Of a stretch of 64,000 nt of DNA, positions 46,746-55,969 are shown in pieces. A model generated the notes under the pieces. The model did not search any database. It saw only the letters and a list, made by a program, of their open reading frames with translations, and had not been told where the DNA came from. How positions within the stretch are numbered: position 1 is the first letter of the stretch; each line of letters opens with the position of its first letter. Origin of the DNA: Rhodobacterales bacterium HKCCE4037 (GTDB lineage Bacteria > Pseudomonadota > Alphaproteobacteria > Rhodobacterales > Rhodobacteraceae); assembly GCA_015689645.1 (NCBI GenBank), contig WVSM01000004.1, forward strand, positions 1 to 64,000, given 5' to 3'. The position numbers and the translations under genes are program-made.

Positions 46746-46791
46746 ATTTCAGCCTGATCCGAAAACCGGTTCCCACTTTTCGGGCTGAAAT
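46746..46791. repeat. RIME-like palindromic element in the rpsD leader
   Basis: Outer arms ATTTCAGCC/GGGCTGAAAT and inner arms CCGAAAA (46759-46765)/TTTTCGG (46777-46783), around CCGGTTCCCA. The inner sequence is the one I know from widely repeated intergenic elements of alphaproteobacteria (Rhizobiales RIME type). Only one copy is in this window. Confidence 0.75.
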
Positions 46792-46913
46792 CGCGTCTCC
46801 GCTTCACCCGATGTGCAAACCCGCCCGGAGGCCTCGTGCCGATGTAAAAGGGCGTTGTCCTCTAAGCCGGGGCTTCGACAGGCATCCCCTTGCGGGGGCC
46901 ACCAACACCAAAT

Positions 46914-46940
46914 GAAAACCCCGGAGCCTTGCGGTCCGGG
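46914..46940 (-). terminator. Terminator of the Hint-domain gene
   Basis: On the minus strand, CCCGGA (46935-46940) pairs with TCCGGG (46920-46925), followed by GTTTTC. It lies 35 bases past the stop of the gene at 46975. Confidence 0.7.
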
Positions 46941-46974
46941 ATTGGCGGGCTTTTAGGGTCGGATCAGGGGGCTG

Positions 46975-48057
46975 TCAATGCGCGGCGCCAACAATCGGCC
47001 TGGTCGGCGCGCCCTCGATCAGGATGGCGGCTTCGGCCCGGCTGAGCATCCGCCGCGCGGGCGCACCGTAGGCATGCGGGCTGTCGGCCAGTTCGGGTCG
47101 CATCTCCAGCAGGCTGGAGCGCTGGATGTTGGACAGATGCTCAAGCCCCATGAAGCCGGGATGGAAGGTTTCGACTTCGAGGCCATTGGCCCAGACCACC
47201 TCGTGCCGGTCCAGCATGAGGTGAATGTAGAAGGTCTCGCGCAGGGAATGGTCGACGGTCACGCGGCTATCGCCCACCAGATCGGCGGCGCGCACCAGAA
47301 CCTCATGCTCGCCCCAGAGGTCGAGCGCGGCGCGGCCGGTCACCAGAACGCGGTGTTCGGGACTGACGATCAGGTCGCCGTCAGGGCGGTCGATGCCGAG
47401 CGCACCTGCACGCATCCGGATCGGGCGCTGGTCGGGCATCGCGAAGAGGCGCGCGCCGGACATGCGACGATGGCCGGACCACAGGACCTCTTGCGGGCCA
47501 TTATCACGGGTCAGCACGCGGTCGCCCTGCCCCAGCTCCTCGATGGCGATGTCGCCGTCTTCGGTGCGGATGCGGGTGCCGGGCGTGAAGCAGATCACCG
47601 CCGGATCCTCCGCCGGCATCGGTTTCAGCGTTTCCTCGTTACGATGCACGATGGTCAGTTCGCGGCCCGGCGGCGGCGGATCGCCGGCAAACATCAGAAG
47701 CGGTGGCGTCGCATCATCCAGCAGGATCGGCACGATGGTGAAGAACCGCGCGCCGTCGGAAACGATGAAGGCTCCACGGTAAAGGGGATCGGCTTCGGTT
47801 GCGGCAAATTCGGCGGGGCTCGGCGCCGGGTGCTGCAACAATTTGCGCACAACGCGGGCCGCACGGCGACGAAGCTCATCCTGGTCTCGGCTGGCGGTCA
47901 GAAGAAGCGCCGCGGGATCTCCGTCCAGCGGTTGGAGCGTCCCATGCCAGCTCCAGTTCATTCCTTCGGCCAATTCTTGTTGTGGTTCTGCCGGAAACCC
48001 TTCGATGCAGGTCTGCGCCCATGCGATCACGAACGCGCCCTGAAAGCCCGTAGCCAT
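46975..48057 (-). CDS. Hint (hedgehog/intein)-domain protein
   Basis: 360 residues. The Hint_2-type domain begins at Cys156 (ICFTPGTRIRTEDGDIAIEEL) and continues through GDRVLTRDNG, VLWSGHRRMSG, VSPEHRVLVTG and VWANGLEVETFHPG. The N-terminal 150 residues are unrelated to known domains and have no signal peptide. Roseobacter genomes often carry such single Hint-domain proteins; self-cleavage at the Cys is plausible, but there is no C-extein Asn/nucleophile pair visible. Function unknown. Confidence 0.85.
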   Translation of the reverse strand: MATGFQGAFVIAWAQTCIEGFPAEPQQELAEGMNWSWHGTLQPLDGDPAALLLTASRDQDELRRRAARVVRKLLQHPAPSPAEFAATEADPLYRGAFIVSDGARFFTIVPILLDDATPPLLMFAGDPPPPGRELTIVHRNEETLKPMPAEDPAVICFTPGTRIRTEDGDIAIEELGQGDRVLTRDNGPQEVLWSGHRRMSGARLFAMPDQRPIRMRAGALGIDRPDGDLIVSPEHRVLVTGRAALDLWGEHEVLVRAADLVGDSRVTVDHSLRETFYIHLMLDRHEVVWANGLEVETFHPGFMGLEHLSNIQRSSLLEMRPELADSPHAYGAPARRMLSRAEAAILIEGAPTRPIVGAAH

Positions 48058-48196
48058 GTTGATTTGCCCCGCCTCGGAGTTTTTGACGTGTTTGGCCGAT
48101 GGTTTGTCCCCGACCTTGCTCAGGAGGCTAGCAGAGGTGATTCGTTTCAGGCAAGTCTCTGATTCGATTACCCTCGAAACAGATTCGCGGGCTGTG

Positions 48197-49123
48197 TCAG
48201 AAGCGCAGCATCAGGGAAATCGAGCCGACAAGCTGGCCTTGATCCTGACCGACGAATTCCTCGGACAAATACGTGACGCCGTAGGAAAAATCGGCCGGTC
48301 CGATCCCGTAGTGGGCCGCCCCCCGCACACGGTAGCGCATATCTTCGTGGTCCGGCCCGATCGACGGCAGAAGCTCGGTGTCATGGACATAAGCCACGTC
48401 GGCGCCGGCCGCGAAGCTCCATCCGCCGACGGTGCCGCCTGCGATCGCCACGACACGCTGGCCAGTGATCGGGTCGCGGATCAGGAAGGATTCCGGGTCG
48501 AACGCACCAAAGCGAATGTCCGCGCCGACGCGGGCGAGGGTTTCCACACCGGTCTGCACCTCCGCAAAGGGACGCAGGCTCGAAGTGCCGAGATCGTAGC
48601 TGCGCGCCGCTTCGCCGGTGACGTTGAGGTAGATTCCATCCTCGATCATGAAGTTCGAGAGGTCGACGTCAGAGCCGCCGAAGGTGCGATGGATCGAGTC
48701 GTGCAGGCCCATAAGCCCGGTCTGTTCGCCGAGAATGGCGACGTCGGCCCCAAGCGCCACTTCCAGACCGCGGAAATCGAAATGCGTGGTGGCCCCGAAA
48801 TAGAGCGCGGGGGCATAGCGGCGGTCACCGGGAGCGGGATTGGCAAGGTTGTCCGGGGCGATGATCTCGGCCCGGGCGCGTGCTTCGATCAGTTCGAAGG
48901 GTCGCGTCGGCAACGTGCCGGTCCAATCGGGTGCCCAGAAGGCGCTGACCTGAAATCCGCCGGTGCGCCAGCGGTCGTATCGGTCGCCAACCGGCATGCC
49001 GAACCAATCGTTGGTGAAGATCTCGACCACGCCTTGGTATTCATAGGCACTGGTCTGCGCGGCCAGCGGCGTCGCCGCACATGCTGCGATAAGGGCCGCG
49101 GCCCGGAGGGGGATTCCGTTCAT
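48197..49123 (-). CDS. LpxR-like lipid A deacylase (DUF2219), outer membrane
   Basis: 308 residues. Signal peptide to about residue 22 (LAAQ). NDWFGMPVGDRYDRWRTGGFQVS resembles the LpxR N-terminal strand with the conserved NDxF-type start. LGEQTGLMGLHDSIHRTFGG resembles the LpxR loop with the catalytic region. Alternating strands and a terminal Phe (LMLRF) fit a beta-barrel. LpxR removes the 3'-acyloxyacyl group of lipid A in other bacteria; activity here is inferred. Confidence 0.7.
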   Translation of the reverse strand: MNGIPLRAAALIAACAATPLAAQTSAYEYQGVVEIFTNDWFGMPVGDRYDRWRTGGFQVSAFWAPDWTGTLPTRPFELIEARARAEIIAPDNLANPAPGDRRYAPALYFGATTHFDFRGLEVALGADVAILGEQTGLMGLHDSIHRTFGGSDVDLSNFMIEDGIYLNVTGEAARSYDLGTSSLRPFAEVQTGVETLARVGADIRFGAFDPESFLIRDPITGQRVVAIAGGTVGGWSFAAGADVAYVHDTELLPSIGPDHEDMRYRVRGAAHYGIGPADFSYGVTYLSEEFVGQDQGQLVGSISLMLRF

Positions 49124-49277
49124 AAGTCCTGCTCAATGCTCGCCTGTTTCGGCATTTCCTGCCGATGATTTGTGGCGAAATTAGTGCATTGGCGGGGAAT
49201 GCGCCGGATTTTCTGAGATTTGTGAACAATCGCAGCGCCGTATGCGGCTTATCTGCGACACCCAAGGAAGACCAAGT

Positions 49278-49304
49278 GCAGCCGCCACGGATGGTGACGG
49301 CTGC
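49278..49304. other. GCAGCCG/CGGCTGC hairpin between SDR and LpxR-like genes
   Basis: 7-bp stem with a 13-base loop, in the 203-base gap 49124-49326. It lacks a clear U-tract in either direction, so it may be a weak terminator for the SDR gene or a leader structure. Confidence 0.4.
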
Positions 49305-49326
49305 ATGATTTCGTGGAAACCTAGAT

Positions 49327-49926
49327 TCAGTTGGTCTGCATCTCAGCCACGTGGCCGTCGAGACGGCCTTTCAATGCGGCATCGGCCAGAACGGCCGCCA
49401 CGTCGGCGCGACGCGCTTCGCCGGACGGGTCGACACCCTCACCAAGGCGGATGTCGCCGGTTTTTGCATCGTCGGTCAGCGCGATTGGGCGAAGGATCGC
49501 GTAGGTGACCCCCGATGCTTTCAGATGCTCGTCGGCGTCGTGCTTCGCCTTGAGGTAATGCGCAAGGTCCCCGGACGGATCGCTCTGATCCGCACCGTAC
49601 GAGCTGAGCATCACGAAGCGTTCGACCCCGGCACGTCTTGCAGCGTCGATCAGCGCGATGGCGCCGTCACGGTCGACCTTGTCGGTCATCTCGGGCCCGG
49701 TGGAGCCGCCCGATCCGGCGGCAAAGACAACAACGTCAGCCTCCGCGCAGACGTCCGCTGGGAGATCGGTCAGGTCAGCCACCCGTGTCTTGGTGCCGAC
49801 GGGCAAGACGTTCGTGTCCGAGCTGTCGCGCACCAGCGCAATGGGAGTGTGGCCTTTTTCGAGGATTTCAGCGGCCAGCAGTCGGCCGGTTTTGCCGGTG
49901 GCGCCGGCGATCAATACATGGGTCAT
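49327..49926 (-). CDS. NAD(P)-binding epimerase-like protein (atypical SDR)
   Basis: 199 residues. Rossmann start MTHVLIAGATGKTGRLLAAE with GxxGxxG, VVVFAAGSGG and FVMLSSYGAD (no YxxxK pair in the usual place). This resembles the SDR_a5/YwnB-like NAD(P)H-binding family. Substrate unknown. AAAGGAA precedes ATG 49926. Confidence 0.85.
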   Translation of the reverse strand: MTHVLIAGATGKTGRLLAAEILEKGHTPIALVRDSSDTNVLPVGTKTRVADLTDLPADVCAEADVVVFAAGSGGSTGPEMTDKVDRDGAIALIDAARRAGVERFVMLSSYGADQSDPSGDLAHYLKAKHDADEHLKASGVTYAILRPIALTDDAKTGDIRLGEGVDPSGEARRADVAAVLADAALKGRLDGHVAEMQTN

Positions 49927-50073
49927 CTTCGTATTCCTTTCGCGATTGCGGTTCGCGAAGGGAACGGCCGCACGACGGGTGTTGTTCCATCGGTTTCGCC
50001 GACGCACAAAGAAGGTGGCCTGCGAGGGCGGTCTTTCGTGGCTACTGCCCGTCAGAGCAACGGCCGGGGGTCG

Positions 50074-52344
50074 TCAGCCGCATTTCGAATGACCGCAGGA
50101 GGCGCAGGTCAGGCAGCCTTCGACCATCCGCATGTCGTATTGCCCGCACGAGGGGCAGGCCGGGCCGGGGCGTTTGCCGATGTTGACCACCTGCGCCTGC
50201 GGGTCGGACTTAAGCCCCATCCCCTCGCCCGCGAGGAAGCCGGTCGCGATCATGTGCTTCTCGATCACCCCGCCGATGGCCGCGAGGATCGAGGGCACGT
50301 ATTTGCCCTGCATCCACGCGCCCCCGCGCGGGTCGAAGACGGCCTTGAGCTCCTCCACCACGAAGGAAACGTCGCCGCCGCGCCGGAACACCGCCGAAAT
50401 CATCCGGGTCAGCGCCACGGTCCAGGCGAAATGCTCCATGTTCTTGGAGTTGATGAACACTTCGAACGGACGGCGGTGGCCGTTGAGAACGATGTCGTTG
50501 ATCGTGATGTAGAGCGCGTGTTCGCTGTCGGGCCATTTGACCTTGTAGGTATTGCCTTCGAGCTCCGAGGGCCTGTCGAGCGGTTCGGACAGGAAGACGA
50601 CCTCGCCGGTCGCGGCCTCGGCGGCCTCGATGGCCTGCGGTTTCTGCTCGGCCTCGGACACGGACAGAACCGACCCCGTCACATCGTTCGGGCGATAGGT
50701 CGTGCAGCCCTTGCAGCCGGTCGCGTAGGCCTGCGCGTAGACGTCCTTGAAGGCCTCGAAGGAAATGTCTGCGGGCACGTTGATCGTCTTGGAAATCGAC
50801 GAGTCCACCCAGGGCTGCGCGGCGGCCTGCATCGCGACGTGGTCCATCGGCGCAAGGGTCTGGGCCGTCACGAAATACTCCGGCAGCGGCGTGTCGCCGT
50901 GGAGATCGCGCCATGCCTGGACGGCGAAGTCGACAACTTCCTCCTCGGTGCGGGTGCCGTCTGGCTGAAGCACCTTGCGGGTGTAGGAATTGGCGAAGAT
51001 CGGCTCGATCCCCGAGGAGACGTTCCCTGCGAAAAGCGAGATCGTGCCCGTCGGCGCGATGGAGGTCAGGAGCGCGTTGCGCAACCCATGCTCAGCAATC
51101 AGCGCCTGCACGTCATCGTCAAGGCGTTGAACCATGGGCGCTTTCGCATAGGCCACCGCATCGAACAGCGGGAAGGCCCCCTTCTCCGCCGCCAGCATCG
51201 CGGAGGCCCGGTAGGAGGCGTTGGCGATCCGCGCCATCCAGTGCTCGGTCAGCGCAACCGCCTCGTCCGAGCCGTAGCGGACGCCGCACATGGCCAGTGC
51301 GTCCGCAAGTCCGGTGACCCCCAGCCCGATCCGGCGCTTGGCTTGCGCCTCCGCCGCCTGTTCAGGCAGCGGGAAGCGGGAGGCGTCGACGACGTTGTCC
51401 ATCATGCGCACGGCGGTGGCGACCAGATCGTCAAGCGCGGCATCGGGGATCGTGCCGCCATCGAACGGCTTTTCCACCAGCCGCGCGAGATTGATCGACC
51501 CAAGCAGACAGGCGCCATAGGGCGGCAGGGGTTGCTCGCCGCAGGGGTTCGTGGCCGCGATGGTCTCGGCGTAGTTCAGGTTGTTCTCGGCATTGATGCG
51601 GTCGATGAAGATCACGCCCGGCTCGGCGTAATCGTAAGTCGCGCGCATCATCTTGTTCCACAGGTCGCGGGCCCGAACGGTGCGGTAGACCTTGCCGTCA
51701 AAGACGAGGTCCCACGGCGCGTCCTGTTCGACCGCCTCCATGAACGGGTCGGTCGCCAGCACGCTGACGTTGAACATGCGCAGGCGGGCGGGATCCTGTT
51801 TTGCCTCGATGAAAGCCTCGATATCGGGATGGTCACAGCGCAGCGTCGCCATCATCGCGCCCCGGCGGGAGCCTGCGGACATGATCGTGCGGCACATCGC
51901 GTCCCAGACGTCCATGAACGACAGTGGACCCGAGGCATCCGCCGCCACGCCGCTGACCGCCGCACCCTTGGGCCGGATGGTCGAGAAATCGTAGCCGATC
52001 CCCCCGCCCTGCTGCATCGTCAGCGCGGCTTCCTTGAGCGCGTCGAAAATACCGCCCATGCTGTCCGGCACGGTCCCCATGACGAAGCAGTTGAACAGGG
52101 TGACCGAGCGCCCGGTACCCGCGCCCGCCACGATGCGGCCCGCCGGCAGGTACTTGAAATCGCTCAGCGCGTCGTAGAACGGACCTTCCCACGCCTCCGG
52201 ATCGGCCTCCGCCCCGGCCAATGCCTTTGCGATGCGGCGCCAGGTATCCTCGACCGAGGTGTCGAGGGGCGTGCCATCCGCCTGCTTGAGGCGGTATTTC
52301 ATGTCCCAGATCTGCTCGGCGATGGGGGCGGCGAAGGCGGTCAT
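50074..52344 (-). CDS. nrdJ: Adenosylcobalamin-dependent ribonucleotide reductase (class II)
   Basis: 756 residues. Reduces ribonucleotides to deoxyribonucleotides by a cobalamin radical, without O2 or a second subunit. FNCFVMGT, TMQQGGGIGYDFS, AETIAATNPCGEQPLPPYG (with the active-site Cys-Glu), SIAPTGTISLFAGNVSSGIEP and the C-terminal CPSCGQY...CLTCASCGHSKCG, probably the redox or zinc Cys cluster, are typical. ATG 52344 starts the conserved sequence. No B12 riboswitch is visible in the 167 bases upstream. Confidence 0.95.
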   Translation of the reverse strand: MTAFAAPIAEQIWDMKYRLKQADGTPLDTSVEDTWRRIAKALAGAEADPEAWEGPFYDALSDFKYLPAGRIVAGAGTGRSVTLFNCFVMGTVPDSMGGIFDALKEAALTMQQGGGIGYDFSTIRPKGAAVSGVAADASGPLSFMDVWDAMCRTIMSAGSRRGAMMATLRCDHPDIEAFIEAKQDPARLRMFNVSVLATDPFMEAVEQDAPWDLVFDGKVYRTVRARDLWNKMMRATYDYAEPGVIFIDRINAENNLNYAETIAATNPCGEQPLPPYGACLLGSINLARLVEKPFDGGTIPDAALDDLVATAVRMMDNVVDASRFPLPEQAAEAQAKRRIGLGVTGLADALAMCGVRYGSDEAVALTEHWMARIANASYRASAMLAAEKGAFPLFDAVAYAKAPMVQRLDDDVQALIAEHGLRNALLTSIAPTGTISLFAGNVSSGIEPIFANSYTRKVLQPDGTRTEEEVVDFAVQAWRDLHGDTPLPEYFVTAQTLAPMDHVAMQAAAQPWVDSSISKTINVPADISFEAFKDVYAQAYATGCKGCTTYRPNDVTGSVLSVSEAEQKPQAIEAAEAATGEVVFLSEPLDRPSELEGNTYKVKWPDSEHALYITINDIVLNGHRRPFEVFINSKNMEHFAWTVALTRMISAVFRRGGDVSFVVEELKAVFDPRGGAWMQGKYVPSILAAIGGVIEKHMIATGFLAGEGMGLKSDPQAQVVNIGKRPGPACPSCGQYDMRMVEGCLTCASCGHSKCG

Positions 52345-52511
52345 GGGGGATCCGTTTGGTGAGTGACGCAAGATTTTCGCCCCGCAGAATCGTAAGACGC
52401 GAGGCCAGGCAACATGTATAGCACGAGACCCCTACAGGTTGAAGCCGGACCCGAGCGCGATACAATATTCGGTATTCATGGTGAATGACTGAAGATTCTG
52501 TGGAGCAACCT

Positions 52512-52952
52512 GTGAGCAAGCCTGTGGGTAACCTGAACCTCATCAAGCTTTGTGTGGGCGCCGAGAAAGTCGAAGACCTGCTGGACTGGCAGGCGACCGC
52601 GCGGGCCAAGGGGCCGGATGGCCTGCCGCGTCACGTCACGCGGATGTGGCCGAAGCGGGCCGACGAGGTGCTGGCGGGCGGATCACTTTACTGGGTGTTC
52701 AAGGGGCTGGTGCTGTGCCGCCAGCGTATCCTGCAGTTCGACCCGGTGGACCGGGGCGACGGCATCAACCGCTGCGGCATCGTGCTGGAGCCGGAGGTTG
52801 TCCGCGTCGCGCCGACACCCAAGCGTCCGTTCCAAGGCTGGCGCTACCTGCCCGGCAGCGATGCGCCGCGTGATCTGCCGAAAGGCCGTGATGCGCAGGA
52901 GCCTCTGCCGCCGCAACTCGAAAGCGCATTGGCCGAAATTGGGGTGCTGTGA
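52512..52952 (+). CDS. DUF1489 family protein
   Basis: 146 residues from GTG 52512. NLIKLCVGAEKVEDLLDWQ and the central SLYWVFKGLVLCRQRILQF are typical of DUF1489, an alphaproteobacterial family of unknown function. GGAG lies before the GTG; an ATG at 52485 is in frame but has no ribosome-binding site. It is divergent from nrdJ. Confidence 0.82.
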   Translation: MSKPVGNLNLIKLCVGAEKVEDLLDWQATARAKGPDGLPRHVTRMWPKRADEVLAGGSLYWVFKGLVLCRQRILQFDPVDRGDGINRCGIVLEPEVVRVAPTPKRPFQGWRYLPGSDAPRDLPKGRDAQEPLPPQLESALAEIGVL

Positions 52953-52962
52953 GCGCATGAAA

Positions 52963-52990
52963 AAAGCCGGGCGCGAGTGCACCCGGCTTT
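52963..52990. terminator. Bidirectional terminator between DUF1489 and the beta-barrel gene
   Basis: 9-bp stem AAAGCCGGG/CCCGGCTTT flanked by A6 on one side and CTTTC on the other. It serves both convergent genes. Confidence 0.85.
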
Positions 52991-53009
52991 CTTCGAGAAT
53001 ATTAGCTAC

Positions 53010-54002
53010 TCAGAACGAGTTGAGCACTGCTTCCAGGGCCGAACGATAGTCGCCGCGTGCGGACCGAGTGTTGGAGTTCAGCGCAGTGGTCGAACCGTTG
53101 CCAATCGGAATCGTCACGCCGAGGGCAAAGCGGTCGATGGTCGGCTCAATGGTGATCCCGTTTGCCAGGTCAATGTTCGTACGCGAGTATTCAGCGCTCA
53201 AAACCAGAGGAAGCGACCCCTGCATAGAAAGGTCGTATGATGCGCCCAGAGTCAGGTTGGTGGCCTGGATGTCTTCTGCAGTTGGGATGGCGTCGCTGAG
53301 ATCGAGGTTCAAAAGACCTGCAGCACCGTAGAGGCCGATTCCGTTGCCGAGGTCGTACTCTGCACCAACCGAGAACGCGCTGATCGGGATGTCAGTGCCA
53401 CCAGCCGAAATATTAGTGTAGTAGAACGCGCCAAAGATATCGAGTTCGGGCATGGCCTGGTACGATCCCGAGATACCGAAGTCGGTGATATCCAGGTTAT
53501 CGCCAATGACATCGTTCGGGTCATCCAGTTCGGTCATACCGTAGAACACTTCGACATGGCCTTGGCCGAAGTCATATCCGCCGAAGATGCCGTAGTTCGT
53601 GAGATCGGCACCGATCGCGATACCGCCCGGGCTAACGTCGAGATCATACATCCGTACATACGCACCGACATATCCGCCGTTGCCGAGGTTGTAGGTGGGC
53701 TCGACGTAGAAGCTCATCAAGTCGATGTTCAAGTCGGTGGTATCGATCGACAGATCGCCGGAGTTTATCGCTGCACCGATTCCGACCGAGAAGTTCTCGT
53801 CGAAATGAATGTCACCGTCAAAATCGAGCGAATAACCATTAAGAGAAATGTCATCGAACGGTGGTCCAGCACCATCGATATTGATGTTGTTGAAGTTCGC
53901 GCCGACGGTCACGGTGCCGTCAAATTGGAGGCCTTGGGCTGCAGCGAGGGAGGGCAGTGCCACTACGGCACCAGCCAACAGAATTGGGCGGATCATATCC
54001 AT
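53010..54002 (-). CDS. Outer-membrane beta-barrel (porin-like) protein
   Basis: 330 residues. Signal peptide to about residue 22 (LAAAQ). The rest is Gly/Asp/Asn/aromatic-rich with regular amphipathic strands (FDGTVTVGANFNNINI, GGYVGAYVRMYDLDV, LGNGIGLYGAAGLLNLDL). It ends in a terminal Phe (LEAVLNSF), the outer-membrane insertion signal. Some base composition is more AT-rich than neighbours, as often in porin genes. A CtrA-type box lies upstream. Substrate unknown. Confidence 0.78.
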   Translation of the reverse strand: MDMIRPILLAGAVVALPSLAAAQGLQFDGTVTVGANFNNINIDGAGPPFDDISLNGYSLDFDGDIHFDENFSVGIGAAINSGDLSIDTTDLNIDLMSFYVEPTYNLGNGGYVGAYVRMYDLDVSPGGIAIGADLTNYGIFGGYDFGQGHVEVFYGMTELDDPNDVIGDNLDITDFGISGSYQAMPELDIFGAFYYTNISAGGTDIPISAFSVGAEYDLGNGIGLYGAAGLLNLDLSDAIPTAEDIQATNLTLGASYDLSMQGSLPLVLSAEYSRTNIDLANGITIEPTIDRFALGVTIPIGNGSTTALNSNTRSARGDYRSALEAVLNSF

Positions 54003-54076
54003 GTTCCTTGTTTCAATTTTTGATTAAGGCCGGCGGGGGCAGATTTTGGTAATTCCCGTCAGCCGTCGTCTATGGG

Positions 54077-54091
54077 TTAACAATACGTTAA
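54077..54091. promoter_or_regulatory. CtrA-type box TTAA-N7-TTAA
   Basis: TTAA, seven bases CAATACG, TTAA: the full CtrA consensus. It is 75 bases upstream of the beta-barrel start. I found no other exact copy among the intergenic TTAA sites I scanned. Confidence 0.6.
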
Positions 54092-54191
54092 TTCCCCGGG
54101 TCCCTTCAACGTGCGGGAAACCAGACCGTGCGTTTTTGACGGTTTGGCTTTGGGTGTTGCGCAAATGCTACGAAATTGACGCAACGGCGCC

Positions 54192-54875
54192 TTACCGGAG
54201 CCTTTCTTCCAGTTTTCCTAGCGCCGCACGACTCGAGTCGGTCCAATGCGCTCCCCGTGATCGGAACAGCGTGGCCTCGGAGCGGTGAATCAGCCCGTCC
54301 TCCAGAATCGCAAGGTGGTTGGCCCGCAGCGTTTCGCCGGTCGACGTGATGTCCGCAATCGCTTCGGCCGTGCCGTGGGCCACGGTGCCTTCGGTCGCAC
54401 CCTGGCTGTCGATCAACTGGTAATCGGCGACGCCCGCATCGCGGAGGAAGTCCCGGACCAGGCGGTGATACTTGGTGGCGATCCGCAACCGGTGGCCATG
54501 GGTGGCGCGGAAATCGGCGGCGACGGCGTCCAAGTCTTCGAGCGTGCGAACATCTACCCACCACGCGGGCACGGCGATGATAAGGTCGGCATGACCGAAA
54601 CCCATCTCGGCCAACACTTCGACCGCTTGATCCCAAGCCGGAATACGCTCCTGCACGAGGTCGCTGCCTGTCACGCCGAGGTGGATGCGACCGGCGGCCA
54701 GTTCGCGTGGGATTTCCCCGGCGCTCATCAGGCGCAGGTCGATGGGCATGTCCGCAACCTCGGCGCCGTAGTCGCGGTCCGATCCGGTGCGGCGCATCTC
54801 GATCCCGCGCGCGGCAAACCACTGAAAGGTCTTTTCCATCAACCGGCCCTTGGAGGGCACGCCAAGCGTGATCAT
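54192..54875 (-). CDS. hisG: ATP phosphoribosyltransferase HisG, short form
   Basis: 227 residues. First step of histidine biosynthesis. Short HisG lacking the C-terminal regulatory domain. [45 protein letters not shown] and EAIADITSTGETLRANHL are typical. Start overlaps the hisZ stop as ATGA; HisZ is its obligatory partner. Confidence 0.96.
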   Translation of the reverse strand: MITLGVPSKGRLMEKTFQWFAARGIEMRRTGSDRDYGAEVADMPIDLRLMSAGEIPRELAAGRIHLGVTGSDLVQERIPAWDQAVEVLAEMGFGHADLIIAVPAWWVDVRTLEDLDAVAADFRATHGHRLRIATKYHRLVRDFLRDAGVADYQLIDSQGATEGTVAHGTAEAIADITSTGETLRANHLAILEDGLIHRSEATLFRSRGAHWTDSSRAALGKLEERLR

Positions 54876-55969
54876 GCCCGAGCCTCCCGCAGCGCGTGGA
54901 CCTGTTCGGGCCGGATCACGCCACCCACCGCCGGAATCTCGCGTCCGCCGCCAAGCTGGCGGGTCAGCGCATCGTAGCGCCCGCCGGTTGCCAGCGGCGG
55001 CTCACCGGGGACCGGGCCGAGAAGGCCGAAGACGAAACCGTCGTAATATTCCATCTGCGTCCGCCCATAAGAGGCCTCGAACAGGATGTCGTTCACGGCC
55101 ACGCCCGCCTCCGACAGCGCATCTATACGGTCGGCGAAGCGGGTAACGGCAGGTTGCAGACCGGGCAGATCGACGGCGAAATTGCGAAGCGCGCTGGTCG
55201 CGTCCGAAAGCTGCACCTTTAGTGACAGGAGACTGACGAGAACCTCGGCCTCGGTTGCGTCGATAGGCGCGGCCTCGGCTTCCGCGCGCAAGCGCTCGAG
55301 GCGGGCGGCCAGGTCATCGGTGGTGCGCAAGCCGATCGGCGGGCCGGCCTTGGCGATCAGGGCGGCGAGGCCCTGTTCCTCGGCGGCCTTCAGGTAGTCC
55401 GCGCGCCCCTTGGGGGCAGGAACGGCGCCGGTGAACCGGTCCAGCAGCGCGCGGAAGCGGCGCGGGCGCCAGACGTGGCGGCGCAGGGCGGCCTTGCGGG
55501 CATCGGTCGTGTCGAGCGCTTCGATGGCGGCCAGCAGGATGCCGATGTCACCTGTCACGGCACGGATCGGCAGGCCGTCGAGCGCCTTGAACATGAGCGC
55601 GAAGACCTCGGCATCGGCCATGAGCGGCGCGGCGCGGTCGAAGACCTCGTAGCCCAATTGCAGGTATTCCGTGGGCCGCCCGCTGCCCGCATCCTGCATC
55701 CGGAAGACCTCGCCCAGATAGGTATAACGCGCAGGCTCCGCCCCGCCCGCCATGTGCATCTGCACCACGGGCACGGTGAAGTCAGGACGCAGCATCATCT
55801 CGCCCCGGTCGGGATCGTGGGTGGTGAAGGCGCGGCTGCGGATATCCTCGCCATAGAGGTCGAGCAGCGTGCCGGCGCTGACCAGCATCGGCGCTTCGAC
55901 CGGCACGGCGTCGGTAAAAATGGCCTGAAGCGCCTCCGCCTCCGCCCGGATGTCGGATTTGAGCGTCAC
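54872..55969 (-). CDS. hisZ: ATP phosphoribosyltransferase regulatory subunit HisZ
   Basis: 365 residues. HisRS paralog without tRNA charging that activates short HisG. The GTG start (55969) overlaps the hisS stop as [31 protein letters not shown] and [15 protein letters not shown] match the HisRS-like fold. Between hisS and hisG, as in many alphaproteobacteria. Confidence 0.93.
   Translation of the reverse strand: MTLKSDIRAEAEALQAIFTDAVPVEAPMLVSAGTLLDLYGEDIRSRAFTTHDPDRGEMMLRPDFTVPVVQMHMAGGAEPARYTYLGEVFRMQDAGSGRPTEYLQLGYEVFDRAAPLMADAEVFALMFKALDGLPIRAVTGDIGILLAAIEALDTTDARKAALRRHVWRPRRFRALLDRFTGAVPAPKGRADYLKAAEEQGLAALIAKAGPPIGLRTTDDLAARLERLRAEAEAAPIDATEAEVLVSLLSLKVQLSDATSALRNFAVDLPGLQPAVTRFADRIDALSEAGVAVNDILFEASYGRTQMEYYDGFVFGLLGPVPGEPPLATGGRYDALTRQLGGGREIPAVGGVIRPEQVHALREARA

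Noticed and set aside
46850-46974. GC-rich hairpins before rpsD as a possible tRNA or small RNA gene
   Set aside because: No cloverleaf, no T-loop GTTCRA and no CCA end. The hairpins are explained by the Hint gene terminator and the rpsD leader.
49351-52362. Open frame of about 1,000 codons on the plus strand opposite nrdJ
   Set aside because: Antisense shadow of nrdJ, with no family motif and no ribosome-binding site. The same holds for the frames opposite fhs, ftsH, the Lhr helicase, hisS and dnaE.
52345-52511. NrdR box or cobalamin riboswitch upstream of nrdJ
   Set aside because: ACAATATT-like bases near 52463 do not form a full NrdR pair, and no B12-box sequence is visible.
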